A stretch of DNA of 20,292 nt, taken from NCBI GenBank assembly GCA_030641245.1, contig DAOWHU010000086.1, positions 1-20,292 on the forward strand, read 5' to 3'. Under the pieces are notes generated by a model. That model saw only the letters and a program-made list of their open reading frames with translations, ran no database searches and was not told the origin of the DNA. Source of the stretch: a bacterium. Lineage in GTDB: Bacteria; Patescibacteriota; Minisyncoccia; Moranbacterales; DUUL01. Below, piece after piece: positions 12,772 to 20,292 of the stretch. The translations under genes were made by a program, and so were the position numbers. Each line of letters begins with the position of its first letter. Within the stretch, counting starts at the first letter, position 1.

Positions 12772-13739
12772 TGATTGTTAACGAAAACGAAAAATCAAAC
12801 AATAATGAAAAATTACCAGAAGATTTTATAAAAACCGCCAAAATGTGTGGGATGGCAGAATTGCTGAAAAATAAGAATAAATTTTATGTTGAGCAAAATC
12901 AAGTTTTAGCAGAATCTTTTCCGGAGGGCATCGAAGCTACTTATCGAGAAACCAACAAAGGGGTTGAAGCCAAAATCATAATCAAGAAGGACCAAAAAAT
13001 CAAAGAACCACTATTTTTTTGTTTTGGACTTAAAGGTCAAAAAGAATCCCAATTCATTTATCCCGAAATTATCCTAGAAGAAAATTCTGAGGTAACAATT
13101 CATTCTCACTGTAGTTTCCCTCATTCCGAAGATAATTTTCATGAAATGGAGGGGTTTTTCAAAATTGGTAAAAACGCTAAATTTATCTATGTCGAACAAC
13201 ACTATCATGGCGAAAAATCTGGAGCAACAGTCAGGCCTGATTTAAAAGTTGAAATTGGGGAAGGCGGTCGATTTAACAGTGATTTTAATTTGACTAAAGG
13301 GACAGTGGGAAAAGTCGAAATAAAGCTAGAAGCTTTTTTGAAAAAAGACGCCCGAACTGATATTAAAACTAAAGTTTTCGGAACTAGCAAAAAAGACAAC
13401 GTTAAAATAACAGACATCATTCACCTTGAAGGAGAAAACAGTCGAAGTTTAGTAACTATGCGAGCGGCCGCCAAAAACGGCGGAAAAGTTTGGATGCAAG
13501 GTGAAACTTTTGCCAAAGCTCCTGACAGCCTTGGACATATTGATTGCCAGGAAATTGTGATTGGTAAAGGTTCAATTGCTAAAGCTGTTCCAATCGTAGA
13601 AGTTACCAATAATCAAGCCCGAGTTACTCACGAAGCTTCAGTCGGAAAGATCAATCAAAAAGAATTAGAAACTCTTATGACTCGAGGTCTCGATGAAGAT
13701 CAAGCGACGGAAATGATAATAGAAGCCTTAATGAAATAA
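12771..13739 (+). CDS. SufB/SufD family protein (Fe-S assembly scaffold type)
   Basis: 322 residues, shorter than SufB or SufD of model bacteria (about 420-490), so mainly the beta-helical core. Recognisable parts are the repeated beta strands at 90-250 and the C-terminal block VPIVEVTNNQARVTHEASVGKINQKELETLMTRGLDEDQATEMI, where HEASVGKI and RGLDEDQA are signature pieces of the family. It would act with the ATPase SufC in building or holding Fe-S clusters. No sufC lies in the window. Its ATG overlaps the leuS stop by one base, so the two are translationally coupled. Whether it is SufB or SufD cannot be decided here. Confidence 0.85.
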   Translation: MIVNENEKSNNNEKLPEDFIKTAKMCGMAELLKNKNKFYVEQNQVLAESFPEGIEATYRETNKGVEAKIIIKKDQKIKEPLFFCFGLKGQKESQFIYPEIILEENSEVTIHSHCSFPHSEDNFHEMEGFFKIGKNAKFIYVEQHYHGEKSGATVRPDLKVEIGEGGRFNSDFNLTKGTVGKVEIKLEAFLKKDARTDIKTKVFGTSKKDNVKITDIIHLEGENSRSLVTMRAAAKNGGKVWMQGETFAKAPDSLGHIDCQEIVIGKGSIAKAVPIVEVTNNQARVTHEASVGKINQKELETLMTRGLDEDQATEMIIEALMK

Positions 13740-13752
13740 ATGAAGAGTGATT

Positions 13753-14937
13753 ATGATTGGGAAATTCAGAAGAAAAATAATCTATACGGTAGTAATAATA
13801 GCTTTGTTGTCAGGGGCAATTTTTGTTTTAAAGGATTCCTTTAATGATAATCGGGATATTCAGAAAAAGAAGGAACTTCAGTTTTCAGATGAGATAATAT
13901 TTGGCTGGATAACCGATATTCATTTAGGGGACAATAATCATGATGATAAATTAGTCACTCTCGGAGATGATGCTATTGAGAGAATTGTCCCCAAAATGAT
14001 TGAAAAAGAAGCTGAGTTTATTGTCAACACGGGTGATATGATTGATAATTTTCACAAGAGTCATGACGAAGTGATAGGGTTTCACAGAGAGGTCAAAAGA
14101 CTTTTTGATCAATATTCGCTAAAAACTTACTATGTAATTGGTAATCACGACGTTCAGACGAATACCAAACAAGAAGTTTTAAATGTTTACAAGATTTCTG
14201 ACAAGCAGTATGTTTTTCAAGAGAAAGGAGTCACTTTTATTGTTCTTGATCAGCAATTCAATCCAGACGGATCTTCTTACGATGCCGGAAAATACTACAT
14301 TCCAGGTTCAATCCCTTTGGGTCAATTAGAATGGCTGAGGCAGGAACTAGAAAAAGCTCCTGGAAAAGTTATTTTATTGACGCATCAACCAATTTTTTCT
14401 ATAGCCGATGAAGATGGTCCAGCTGGGGAGATATACACTCATAACGGAGAACTATTACAGAACATTCTGGAAAACTCGGAGAAAATTTTGGCAGTTCTGT
14501 CTGGTCATCGGCAAGCCTCGCCAGAAGAAAGACGAAGAGATTTCGGGGGAGTAAAACATTTTATTTTGCCTTCGCCAATTTTTAAAAATACCCGATTATC
14601 CTATGGTATTGTAAAAATAAGCGCCGATAGACAAAAAGTTGAATTTAACTACTATATGGATGAAAACCATGATAAAATAAAAATAAAATATGATCAGTTA
14701 GTTGAGGAATGTAGGGGGCCAGAAGAGAAGGAAGATTATTATGCCTTGCAAGAATTAGCCCAAAATAATTGGCAAGAATTTCAGAAGATCAAAAAAGCTT
14801 TTGACAAATACGGGAATACAAATTTTAGGGAGTCTTCCGAAATTTCTGAAATCGAAAAACAACAACTTCGAGATTTTGAAGACTACGATTGTTACCGAAA
14901 ATATTTAGAGGCTCGGAAAGAATTTATTGGATATTAA
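13753..14937 (+). CDS. Membrane-anchored calcineurin-like metallophosphoesterase
   Basis: About 394 residues. N-terminal hydrophobic segment (about 11-28) after KFRRK acts as a signal anchor, so the enzyme domain is outside the membrane. Numbered from the GTG at 13747: D57 and H59 in TDIHLG, D97 in NTGDMID, N133-H134 in GNHDV and H213 in LLTHQP are as expected for the family. The last motif, usually GHxH, is GHRQ (253-256), so one metal ligand is changed. A charged helical tail of about 100 residues follows the catalytic domain. The ATG at 13753 is chosen over the GTG two codons earlier; neither has a strong ribosome site. It follows the SufB/D gene by 13 bp, so it is likely in the same transcript. 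Confidence 0.85.
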   Translation: MIGKFRRKIIYTVVIIALLSGAIFVLKDSFNDNRDIQKKKELQFSDEIIFGWITDIHLGDNNHDDKLVTLGDDAIERIVPKMIEKEAEFIVNTGDMIDNFHKSHDEVIGFHREVKRLFDQYSLKTYYVIGNHDVQTNTKQEVLNVYKISDKQYVFQEKGVTFIVLDQQFNPDGSSYDAGKYYIPGSIPLGQLEWLRQELEKAPGKVILLTHQPIFSIADEDGPAGEIYTHNGELLQNILENSEKILAVLSGHRQASPEERRRDFGGVKHFILPSPIFKNTRLSYGIVKISADRQKVEFNYYMDENHDKIKIKYDQLVEECRGPEEKEDYYALQELAQNNWQEFQKIKKAFDKYGNTNFRESSEISEIEKQQLRDFEDYDCYRKYLEARKEFIGY

Positions 14938-14964
14938 AACTGAATTAATTAATAATAAGACATT

Positions 14965-15183
14965 ATGCCCAACAAGAAAGACAAAAAATTTATATTAAAC
15001 AAGGATTCAAATATTCTAGAAACGATTGAAAATTATCCTGAAGCGATTGAAATTTTCGCTAAGAATGGTTTGCCGTGTGTCGGTTGTGCGGCGGCTCGGT
15101 TCGAAAAACTTTCTGACGTAGTAGCCGAGTTCGGAATTGACCCAGATAAGCTTATTGAGGAGCTGAAAGCCTCTAAGAAATAA
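14965..15183 (+). CDS. DUF1858 domain protein
   Basis: 72 residues, the length of a stand-alone DUF1858 domain. DSNILETIENYPEAIEIFAKNGLPCVGCAAARFEKL shows the family pattern: a helix that reads as a periodicity of acidic and hydrophobic residues, then CxxC (about 38-41). The two Cys could bind metal or sulfur. The family often lies next to Fe-S and sulfur-transfer genes, as here with rhodanese 10 bp downstream and SufB/D upstream. Confidence 0.85.
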   Translation: MPNKKDKKFILNKDSNILETIENYPEAIEIFAKNGLPCVGCAAARFEKLSDVVAEFGIDPDKLIEELKASKK

Positions 15184-15192
15184 CGGGTAATA

Positions 15193-15516
15193 ATGGCGGT
15201 CAAACAATTATCATCGGATGATTTTAAAAAATTAATAACTCAGCAGAAAAATGTTTGGATTATAGATGTTAGGGAACTCTACGAGTTTCAGCAAGGCTAT
15301 ATTAAAGGAGCTAAATTAATGCCTTCAACTCGATTTACCGAAGAGCTCGAAAAATCCAAAATCAAAAAAACTGATAAACTAGCTCTCTATTGTCAAAGTG
15401 GGAGCAGAAGCCATTTCTTGTCTGAGCAGTTGGATCAGTTGGGATATAAGAATGTTTTTAATTTGGAGATAGGGCTTGTCGAATGGCTTGAATACGGCAA
15501 AAAGCTGGTTAAGTAG
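15193..15516 (+). CDS. Rhodanese-like sulfurtransferase, single domain
   Basis: 107 residues, one rhodanese domain. VWIIDVRELYEFQQGYIKGAKLMP (17-40) is the conserved N-terminal piece and YCQSGSRS (about 67-74) is the active-site loop with the persulfide-carrying Cys. It probably moves sulfane sulfur; a partner is not proven, but the DUF1858 and SufB/D genes next to it suggest sulfur delivery for Fe-S clusters. Start ATG follows the DUF1858 stop by 9 bp, which supports one operon. Confidence 0.92.
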   Translation: MAVKQLSSDDFKKLITQQKNVWIIDVRELYEFQQGYIKGAKLMPSTRFTEELEKSKIKKTDKLALYCQSGSRSHFLSEQLDQLGYKNVFNLEIGLVEWLEYGKKLVK

Positions 15517-15521
15517 ATTTT

Positions 15522-15626
15522 CATTTTTGGTGCACTTTTTCGTCAAATTTTCCGCTACTCGCTCGTCGTATTATTCAATACGCTTTGCTAGGTGCTCAAA
15601 TTTTTCTCAAATTGCACTCAAAAATG
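15522..15626. repeat. Nested inverted-repeat element between rhodanese and murJ
   Basis: CATTTTTGGTGCA (15522-15534) and TGCACTCAAAAATG (15613-15626) are inverted copies with one inserted base. Nested inside is CGTATT ATTC AATACG (15567-15582). The element fills most of the 190-bp gap, begins 6 bp after the rhodanese stop, and could be a MITE-like remnant or a large terminator. No gene is seen in the gap. Confidence 0.6.
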
Positions 15627-15706
15627 GAAAGCTCAACGGTGCTAGCCTCAAACAAGAAAGTTTCGAGAATATCTAAGCTAAAAGATTTTTAAAAGAAAAA
15701 AACAAA

Positions 15707-17383
15707 ATGATTAAAAAAGTTTCTGAATATTTTGTAAATGGAGAAAAATCCACTAAGTCTATTTTGAATGCGGCTTTTTTAGTGGCTAGTCTAGGATTGG
15801 CTAGTCGATTTTTAGGTTTAGTCCGAGATCGAATTTTAGCTTCCAAGTTTGGTGCTGGTGATACTCTAGATATTTATTACGCTGCTTTTAAAATTCCCGA
15901 TTTGATTTTCAATCTTTTGATTCTGGGGGCTCTTTCAGCTGCTTTTATTCCCGTTTTTACCTCTTTAATTTCACGCCAGAAAGAAATTGCTGCCTGGAAG
16001 TTAGTCAACAAGGTTTTTTCTTTAGCTGGATTGGCCTTAACATTGGTTATCGCGATTCTTTTTTTCTTTACTCCAACCCTAGTGTCCCTGATTGCTTTTG
16101 GATTCAATGAAGAAAAACAGGCCTCTGTGGCGGTTTTAACCAGAATAATGTTAATTAGTCCTTTACTGCTTGGCTTTTCCGGAATTTTAGGTGGAATCCT
16201 AAACTCCTATAAAAAATTCTTTTTCTACTCCTTGGCCCCCGTTTTCTATAATATTGGTATTATAATCGGGGTTCTTTTCTTTGTTGAAATGTTTGGAATA
16301 GCTGGGTTAGGTTATGGAGTTGTTTTGGGAGCATTATTGCATCTTTTAATTCAAATTCCCGAAGTGATTCGATGTGGTTTTAAATTTAAGCTAGATTTCA
16401 AATTTAGAGACAAAAACTTAAAAGAGATACTAACCTTGATGGTTCCTCGAACGATGGGATTGGCGGTTGTCCAAATAAATCTTTTAGTGATCACCGTTTT
16501 AGCTTCAACTCTGGAATCAGGGAGTTTGGCCATTTTCAGTTTAGCTAACAATATTCAAAGTGTTCCCTTGGGCTTATTCGGAATTTCTTTTGCTATTGTT
16601 GCTTTTCCGACTCTTTCTTGTTCTTGGGCCCAAAATAAGAAAGGCGAATTTGTGGCGAATTTTTCAACTGTTTTTGAAAAGATTCTTTTTTTCATTATTC
16701 CAACCTCCATTATTTTTATTGCCCTTCGAGCTCAATTAGTTCGAATAATTCTAGGAGCCGGTCGCTTTGACTGGAACGACACCATTTTAACTTTTCAAGC
16801 TCTCGGAATTTTCTCCCTATCGCTATTTGCCCAAAGTTTGCTCCCGCTTCTAACTAGAGCTTTTTACGCTATTCATAACACCAAAATCCCATTTTTTACC
16901 GCTCTATTTTCAGAAGTGGTCAATATTACCCTGGCACTATTATTGATTGGAGAATATGGAATAACAGGTTTAGTCTGGGCTTTTTCGATTGCCACTATGG
17001 TTAATATGTTTTTGCTTCTAATAATTTTAAGAAGAAAGATCGGCAATCTCAACGAAAAATCAATTATTCGAAAAGCTTGGCGGGTAATAATTGCCTCCTC
17101 TGTTATGGTGGTTGGAATTCAAACCACTAAATACCTAGTTGCCTTTATTCTGGGAACTTTCAATCTTTCTATTTTCCAATATCAAATAAATATGTATACT
17201 TTACTTGGAGTTTTAACTCAGACAATCCTTTCTCTCGTAGCTGGTTCTGCTCTGTTCTATTTAGCCAGCCGGATTCTCAAAATTGAAGAACTAGACTATT
17301 TCATAAAACTGCTTAAACGAAAAGTCTTTTCCCTCAGAAGAGTAACCAAATACGAAAACGTCGAATCTGACAACCTAAAATAA
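15707..17383 (+). CDS. murJ: Lipid II flippase MurJ
   Basis: 558 residues with about 14 hydrophobic segments across the MviN/MurJ fold. The N-terminal FLVASLGLASRFLGLVRDRILASKFGAG (24-51) and NLLILGALSAAFIPVF (67-82) are hallmark pieces, with Arg and Asp residues lining the cavity. It moves lipid-linked peptidoglycan precursor across the membrane, so the cell has a peptidoglycan wall. The C-terminus is a short basic tail. rfbC begins 14 bp after its stop, pointing to one envelope operon with rfbC and rfbB. Confidence 0.95.
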   Translation: MIKKVSEYFVNGEKSTKSILNAAFLVASLGLASRFLGLVRDRILASKFGAGDTLDIYYAAFKIPDLIFNLLILGALSAAFIPVFTSLISRQKEIAAWKLVNKVFSLAGLALTLVIAILFFFTPTLVSLIAFGFNEEKQASVAVLTRIMLISPLLLGFSGILGGILNSYKKFFFYSLAPVFYNIGIIIGVLFFVEMFGIAGLGYGVVLGALLHLLIQIPEVIRCGFKFKLDFKFRDKNLKEILTLMVPRTMGLAVVQINLLVITVLASTLESGSLAIFSLANNIQSVPLGLFGISFAIVAFPTLSCSWAQNKKGEFVANFSTVFEKILFFIIPTSIIFIALRAQLVRIILGAGRFDWNDTILTFQALGIFSLSLFAQSLLPLLTRAFYAIHNTKIPFFTALFSEVVNITLALLLIGEYGITGLVWAFSIATMVNMFLLLIILRRKIGNLNEKSIIRKAWRVIIASSVMVVGIQTTKYLVAFILGTFNLSIFQYQINMYTLLGVLTQTILSLVAGSALFYLASRILKIEELDYFIKLLKRKVFSLRRVTKYENVESDNLK

Positions 17384-17397
17384 TTAAACCTTTGTAT

Positions 17398-17943
17398 ATG
17401 GAATTTCAAAAAACTAATTTGCAAGATGCCGTTTTGATCAAGCCTAAGTTTTTTAAAGATGAGCGAGGATTTTTTGTGGAGTCTTATTCTAAAAAAGTTT
17501 TTCAAGAAAATGGAATCGAGGTTGAGTTTGTGCAGGATAACCATTCTATGTCGGTTGAAAAAGGGGTTTTGAGAGGTTTGCATTTCCAAAGTCAGCCCCA
17601 TGCTCAGTCTAAGTTAGTTCGGGTAACCAAAGGGAAAGTCTATGATGTGATTGTTGACCTTAGAAAAGATTCTTCGACATTTAAACAATGGCAAGGATTT
17701 GAATTAAGCGCAAAAAAGGGTTCGATGCTTTTTATTCCCAAGGGATTTGCGCACGCTTTTTGTACTTTGGAAGAAGACACTGAATTTATGTACAAGGTGG
17801 ATGATTTTTATACTTCTGAATGTGACCTGGGAATTATTTGGAATGATTCAGAGTTGAATATTGATTGGCCCATTAAAAATCCAATCTTATCGGAAAAGGA
17901 TAAACAACTTAAACAATTGAAAGATTTAGAATTAAATTTTTAG
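17398..17943 (+). CDS. rfbC: dTDP-4-dehydrorhamnose 3,5-epimerase
   Basis: 181 residues from ATG 17398, typical length for RfbC/RmlC; a TTG at 17392 would add two residues. Cupin fold motifs: FKDERGFFVESY, VLRGLHFQ (with the catalytic His), GKVYDVIVDLR and FIPKGFAHAF. It epimerises C3 and C5 of dTDP-4-keto-6-deoxyglucose, the third step to dTDP-rhamnose. It sits 14 bp after murJ and 1 bp before rfbB. The first and last genes of the pathway (rfbA, rfbD) are not in the window. Confidence 0.95.
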   Translation: MEFQKTNLQDAVLIKPKFFKDERGFFVESYSKKVFQENGIEVEFVQDNHSMSVEKGVLRGLHFQSQPHAQSKLVRVTKGKVYDVIVDLRKDSSTFKQWQGFELSAKKGSMLFIPKGFAHAFCTLEEDTEFMYKVDDFYTSECDLGIIWNDSELNIDWPIKNPILSEKDKQLKQLKDLELNF

Positions 17944-17944
17944 T

Positions 17945-18964
17945 ATGCAGTATAAAAATATTTTAGTAACTGGAGGAGCAGGGTTTATTGGTTCAAACTT
18001 TATTCGTTTCATGTTAGGAAAATACTCAGAAATTAAAATAGTTAATTTAGATGCTTTGACCTATGCTGGTAATTTAGAAAATCTTAAAGACTTGGAGGAA
18101 AATGTTAATTATAAATTTGTTCATGGTGATATTTGTGACGAAAAATTGGTCAATGAAACTATTCGGAATAACCCAATTGATTTAATTGTCAATTTTGCGG
18201 CTGAGTCTCATGTTGATCGGTCAGTCATAGATAGTAGTAGTTTTATTCAGACTAATGTCGTTGGGATCAGAGTTTTGTTAGACGCCGCTTTGGAGAACGG
18301 AAAAATTCGTTTTCACCACATTTCTACCGACGAAGTATTCGGTCATCTAAAGGCCGACGAACAACCTTTTGATGAACTTACTCCGTATAATCCTAGAAGT
18401 CCCTATAGTGCTTCTAAGGCTGCTTCAGATCATTTGGCAAGAGCTTATTTCTATACTCATAAATTACCGATTACGATTTCCAATTGTTCTAATAACTATG
18501 GGCCTTATCAATTTCCGGAAAAACTCATTCCTCTTGTTACGACTAATTTAGCTGAAAACAAAAAAGTTCCTATCTATGGAACAGGAGAAAATATTCGTGA
18601 TTGGATTCATGTTGATGATCATAATCGAGGAGTGGAAATGATTATTGAAAAAGGAATAATAGGGGAAACTTATTGCTTGGGTGGAGATACCGAAAAAACT
18701 AATCTAGAAATTATAGAAAAGATTTTGGAAATTATGGGAAAGAAGAAAGATCAGATTGAGTATATTGAAGATCGGAAAGGGCATGATCTAAGATATGCGA
18801 TAGATTTTTCTAAAGCTAAGTCTGAACTTGGCTGGGAGCCTCAGATAGCTTTTGAGAAAGGCTTAAAAGAGACGATCGAATGGTATAAAAATAATCCAGA
18901 TTGGTGGCAGAAGATAAAATCAGGTGAATACCAAGAGTATTATAAAAAGCAATATGGAGAGTAA
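17945..18964 (+). CDS. rfbB: dTDP-glucose 4,6-dehydratase
   Basis: 339 residues, full length. Short-chain dehydrogenase extended type: NAD-binding GGAGFIGSNF (9-18), HISTDEVFG with the conserved Asp-Glu pair that drives dehydration, and catalytic YSASK (YxxxK) about residues 155-159. GTGENIRDWIHVDDH matches the RfbB consensus. It makes dTDP-4-keto-6-deoxyglucose, the substrate of the adjacent rfbC product. Start ATG is one base after the rfbC stop. A terminator follows. Confidence 0.96.
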   Translation: MQYKNILVTGGAGFIGSNFIRFMLGKYSEIKIVNLDALTYAGNLENLKDLEENVNYKFVHGDICDEKLVNETIRNNPIDLIVNFAAESHVDRSVIDSSSFIQTNVVGIRVLLDAALENGKIRFHHISTDEVFGHLKADEQPFDELTPYNPRSPYSASKAASDHLARAYFYTHKLPITISNCSNNYGPYQFPEKLIPLVTTNLAENKKVPIYGTGENIRDWIHVDDHNRGVEMIIEKGIIGETYCLGGDTEKTNLEIIEKILEIMGKKKDQIEYIEDRKGHDLRYAIDFSKAKSELGWEPQIAFEKGLKETIEWYKNNPDWWQKIKSGEYQEYYKKQYGE

Positions 18965-18965
18965 T

Positions 18966-18996
18966 CTCGCTTGGCTAAAAGCGGGTTGGTTTTTTT
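18966..18996 (+). terminator. Terminator of the murJ-rfbC-rfbB operon
   Basis: CTCGCTT (18966-18972) pairs with AAGCGGG (18979-18985, one G-U), followed by TTGG and a run of seven T. Confidence 0.75.
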
Positions 18997-19022
18997 ACTC
19001 TCATAAATTAGTTTATGAGAGT
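18997..19022 (+). promoter_or_regulatory. Perfect 11-bp hairpin upstream of the NUDIX gene
   Basis: ACTCTCATAAA (18997-19007), loop TTAG, TTTATGAGAGT (19012-19022). No T-run follows on the plus strand; on the minus strand it is also without a clear T-tail. It may be an operator-like inverted repeat or a leader hairpin. Role unknown. Confidence 0.6.
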
Positions 19023-19054
19023 AATTGTTAACAAGGAGCTATTTAAAAATAGTT

Positions 19055-19615
19055 ATGAAAAAATGGAAAAAGGTCAAAACCATCGAAACTCATAATTATG
19101 ATGGCTACTATCGAGTGGAAAAGGACGAAGTGATTACTCCCGGTGGTAAACCAGGACAGTTCTCGGTTGTTAGAAAGCTTCCTTTTTCTGTGATTATTCC
19201 AATTGATGCAGACGGAAATGTTTATATGGTTAGACAGCATCGTTATAATCTTGATAGAATTTCTTTGGAATTACCATCAGGTTGCACGGATGGTCAAAAT
19301 TCTCTTTTTGCTGCTAAAAGAGAGTTAGAAGAAGAAACTTCTTTGGTTTCAAGTGACTGGAAGGAACTAGGATGGTTTGATGAGGGGATTGGTATGCTTG
19401 ATATGAAAGGCTACGTTTTTATTGCTCATGACGTCAAAAAAATTGACAATCCCAGAAAAGACCCATTAGATAAGGATGTTTTTAAAATAGAAAAATATTC
19501 GGTTAATCAAATAAAAAAAATGATTGCTAAAAATGCCATAGCGGATGGAGCTACAATTTCCGCTTTTTCAATAGCCTTTTTCCAGGGGGAATTGGACGAT
19601 TATGAAAAAAAGTAA
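19055..19615 (+). CDS. NUDIX hydrolase (ADP-ribose pyrophosphatase-like)
   Basis: 186 residues from ATG 19055. The Nudix box is ELPSGCTDGQNSLFAAKRELEEETSLV: the REL-EE core that binds metal is intact, but the first Glu of the box is Asn and the Gly after EET is Ser. VVRKLPFSVIIPIDADGNVYMVRQHRY is typical of ADP-ribose pyrophosphatases, which clear ADP-ribose or nucleotide sugars. AAGGAG at 19033-19038 lies 16 nt before the ATG, with a small CTATTT/AAATAG stem between that could shorten the gap. An upstream TTG (19025) is possible but would precede the ribosome site. The 3' end overlaps the HAD gene by 14 bp. Confidence 0.85.
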   Translation: MKKWKKVKTIETHNYDGYYRVEKDEVITPGGKPGQFSVVRKLPFSVIIPIDADGNVYMVRQHRYNLDRISLELPSGCTDGQNSLFAAKRELEEETSLVSSDWKELGWFDEGIGMLDMKGYVFIAHDVKKIDNPRKDPLDKDVFKIEKYSVNQIKKMIAKNAIADGATISAFSIAFFQGELDDYEKK

Positions 19616-20258
19616 CCGACAACCGAAACTTATAATTTTTGACTTCGATGGGACTATCGCCGATTCTTTCGGCGTTTTTTTGACCAGCGTTAATAATATT
19701 TTAAAGCAGAGAGGCTTGGCTGAAATTAGCCAGCAGAGAAGCGAGGTCGTTAAAGGTTTGTCGGCCAACGAAGCTTTTAAATATTACAAAATTCCCAATT
19801 ACCAAGTTCCGCTTGTGGTCAATAAAATTTTTCAACAAATGAGAGCGAATTTTGATAAAGTTAAAATGTTTCCAAATTTTGAAGAAATTTTTGAAGCCTT
19901 AGAGAAGAATGATATCAAGCTCATTTTGTTAACTTCTAATATTAGAAAAAATGTTCAGACATTTCTTAGTAATAAAAAAATAGGTAAATTTTTTAAGGCG
20001 ATTCATTTTAGGTCAGGGCTTTTTTCGAAGCACCTTATGATCAAAAGAATAATAAGAAAATACAATCTAAAAAACGATGAAGTTATTTTGATCGGGGACG
20101 AGGTTCGGGATATAGGAGCCGCTCGTAAGAGCGGTATAAAAATAGTTGCAGTTTCATGGGGCTACAATGCCAAAGGTATTTTGCTTAAAAACAACCCCGA
20201 TTTTTTAATAGACAAACCCTCAGAAATTTTAGACATTTTGAATATAGACAAAACATAA
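19602..20258 (+). CDS. HAD-superfamily phosphatase (phosphoglycolate phosphatase-like)
   Basis: 218 residues. HAD motif I is FDFDGTIADS with D14 and D16, motif II is LLTSN (about 103-107), and motif IV is LIGDEVRDIGAARKSG with the metal-binding aspartates. The cap between motifs I and II is helical, as in phosphoglycolate phosphatase/PGP-type proteins. It removes phosphate from small molecules; the substrate is not evident. The start lies inside the NUDIX gene, so the two are translationally coupled. It runs to 34 bp from the window end, and no gene is seen after it. Confidence 0.88.
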   Translation: MKKSNRQPKLIIFDFDGTIADSFGVFLTSVNNILKQRGLAEISQQRSEVVKGLSANEAFKYYKIPNYQVPLVVNKIFQQMRANFDKVKMFPNFEEIFEALEKNDIKLILLTSNIRKNVQTFLSNKKIGKFFKAIHFRSGLFSKHLMIKRIIRKYNLKNDEVILIGDEVRDIGAARKSGIKIVAVSWGYNAKGILLKNNPDFLIDKPSEILDILNIDKT

Positions 20259-20292
20259 GTTAAATATAAATCTAGACATAAACAAAAAACAA

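Noticed and set aside
1..20292. CRISPR array, IS element or prophage
   Set aside because: No regularly spaced direct repeats of array length, no transposase or phage structural genes in any frame.

Overview
The window looks like a chromosomal piece of a low-GC Patescibacteria/CPR bacterium (Parcubacteria-like). The inference rests on AT-rich compact genes, several small CPR-type conserved hypotheticals, three tRNAs without encoded CCA, a stand-alone GIY-YIG nuclease beside a tRNA, and a cell-envelope set (MurJ, dTDP-sugar genes, GT4 transferase) with little biosynthesis. TGA is used as a stop (213 and 4298), so the code appears standard. No name below comes from a database search.

Layout. 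1-1152: the 3' end of a NYN-domain protein, then a membrane-anchored thermonuclease. 1164-2710: a reverse-transcriptase cassette on the minus strand. A good promoter (2569-2597) starts an RNA at about 2562, exactly on one arm of a 16-nt inverted repeat that encloses about 98 nt of hairpins. A further hairpin follows, then the RT gene and a terminator. This is a retron-like layout, bracketed by two copies of a 12-bp tandem repeat. 2774-5561: a C39-like cysteine peptidase, tRNA-Gln with an inverted copy of its own 3' end, a small membrane protein, a cold-shock protein and a conserved hypothetical. 5685-6905: a GT4 glycosyltransferase. 6911-7740: tRNA-Ile, whose first 19 bp are duplicated on the far side of a GIY-YIG nuclease gene, then tRNA-Ala, again with an inverted copy of its 3' end downstream.

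7856-9009: a promoter, a structured leader RNA ending in a terminator-like hairpin, an HD phosphohydrolase and a nucleoside-deoxyribosyltransferase-like protein; this is a candidate riboswitch-controlled nucleotide salvage unit. 9093-15516: a mostly co-directional run of YfcE-type phosphoesterase, leucyl-tRNA synthetase, SufB/D protein, anchored metallophosphoesterase, DUF1858 protein and rhodanese. The LeuRS carries a complete serine hydrolase domain (GHSMGG serine plus plausible Asp and His) inside the start of its CP1 editing domain. 15707-18964: murJ-rfbC-rfbB, an envelope operon. 19055-20258: overlapping NUDIX and HAD hydrolase genes.

The strongest items for follow-up are the retron-like RT with its inverted-repeat RNA, the hydrolase-in-LeuRS fusion, the GIY-YIG/tRNA-Ile duplication, the leader RNA at 7891-7993, and the inverted tRNA-end elements.
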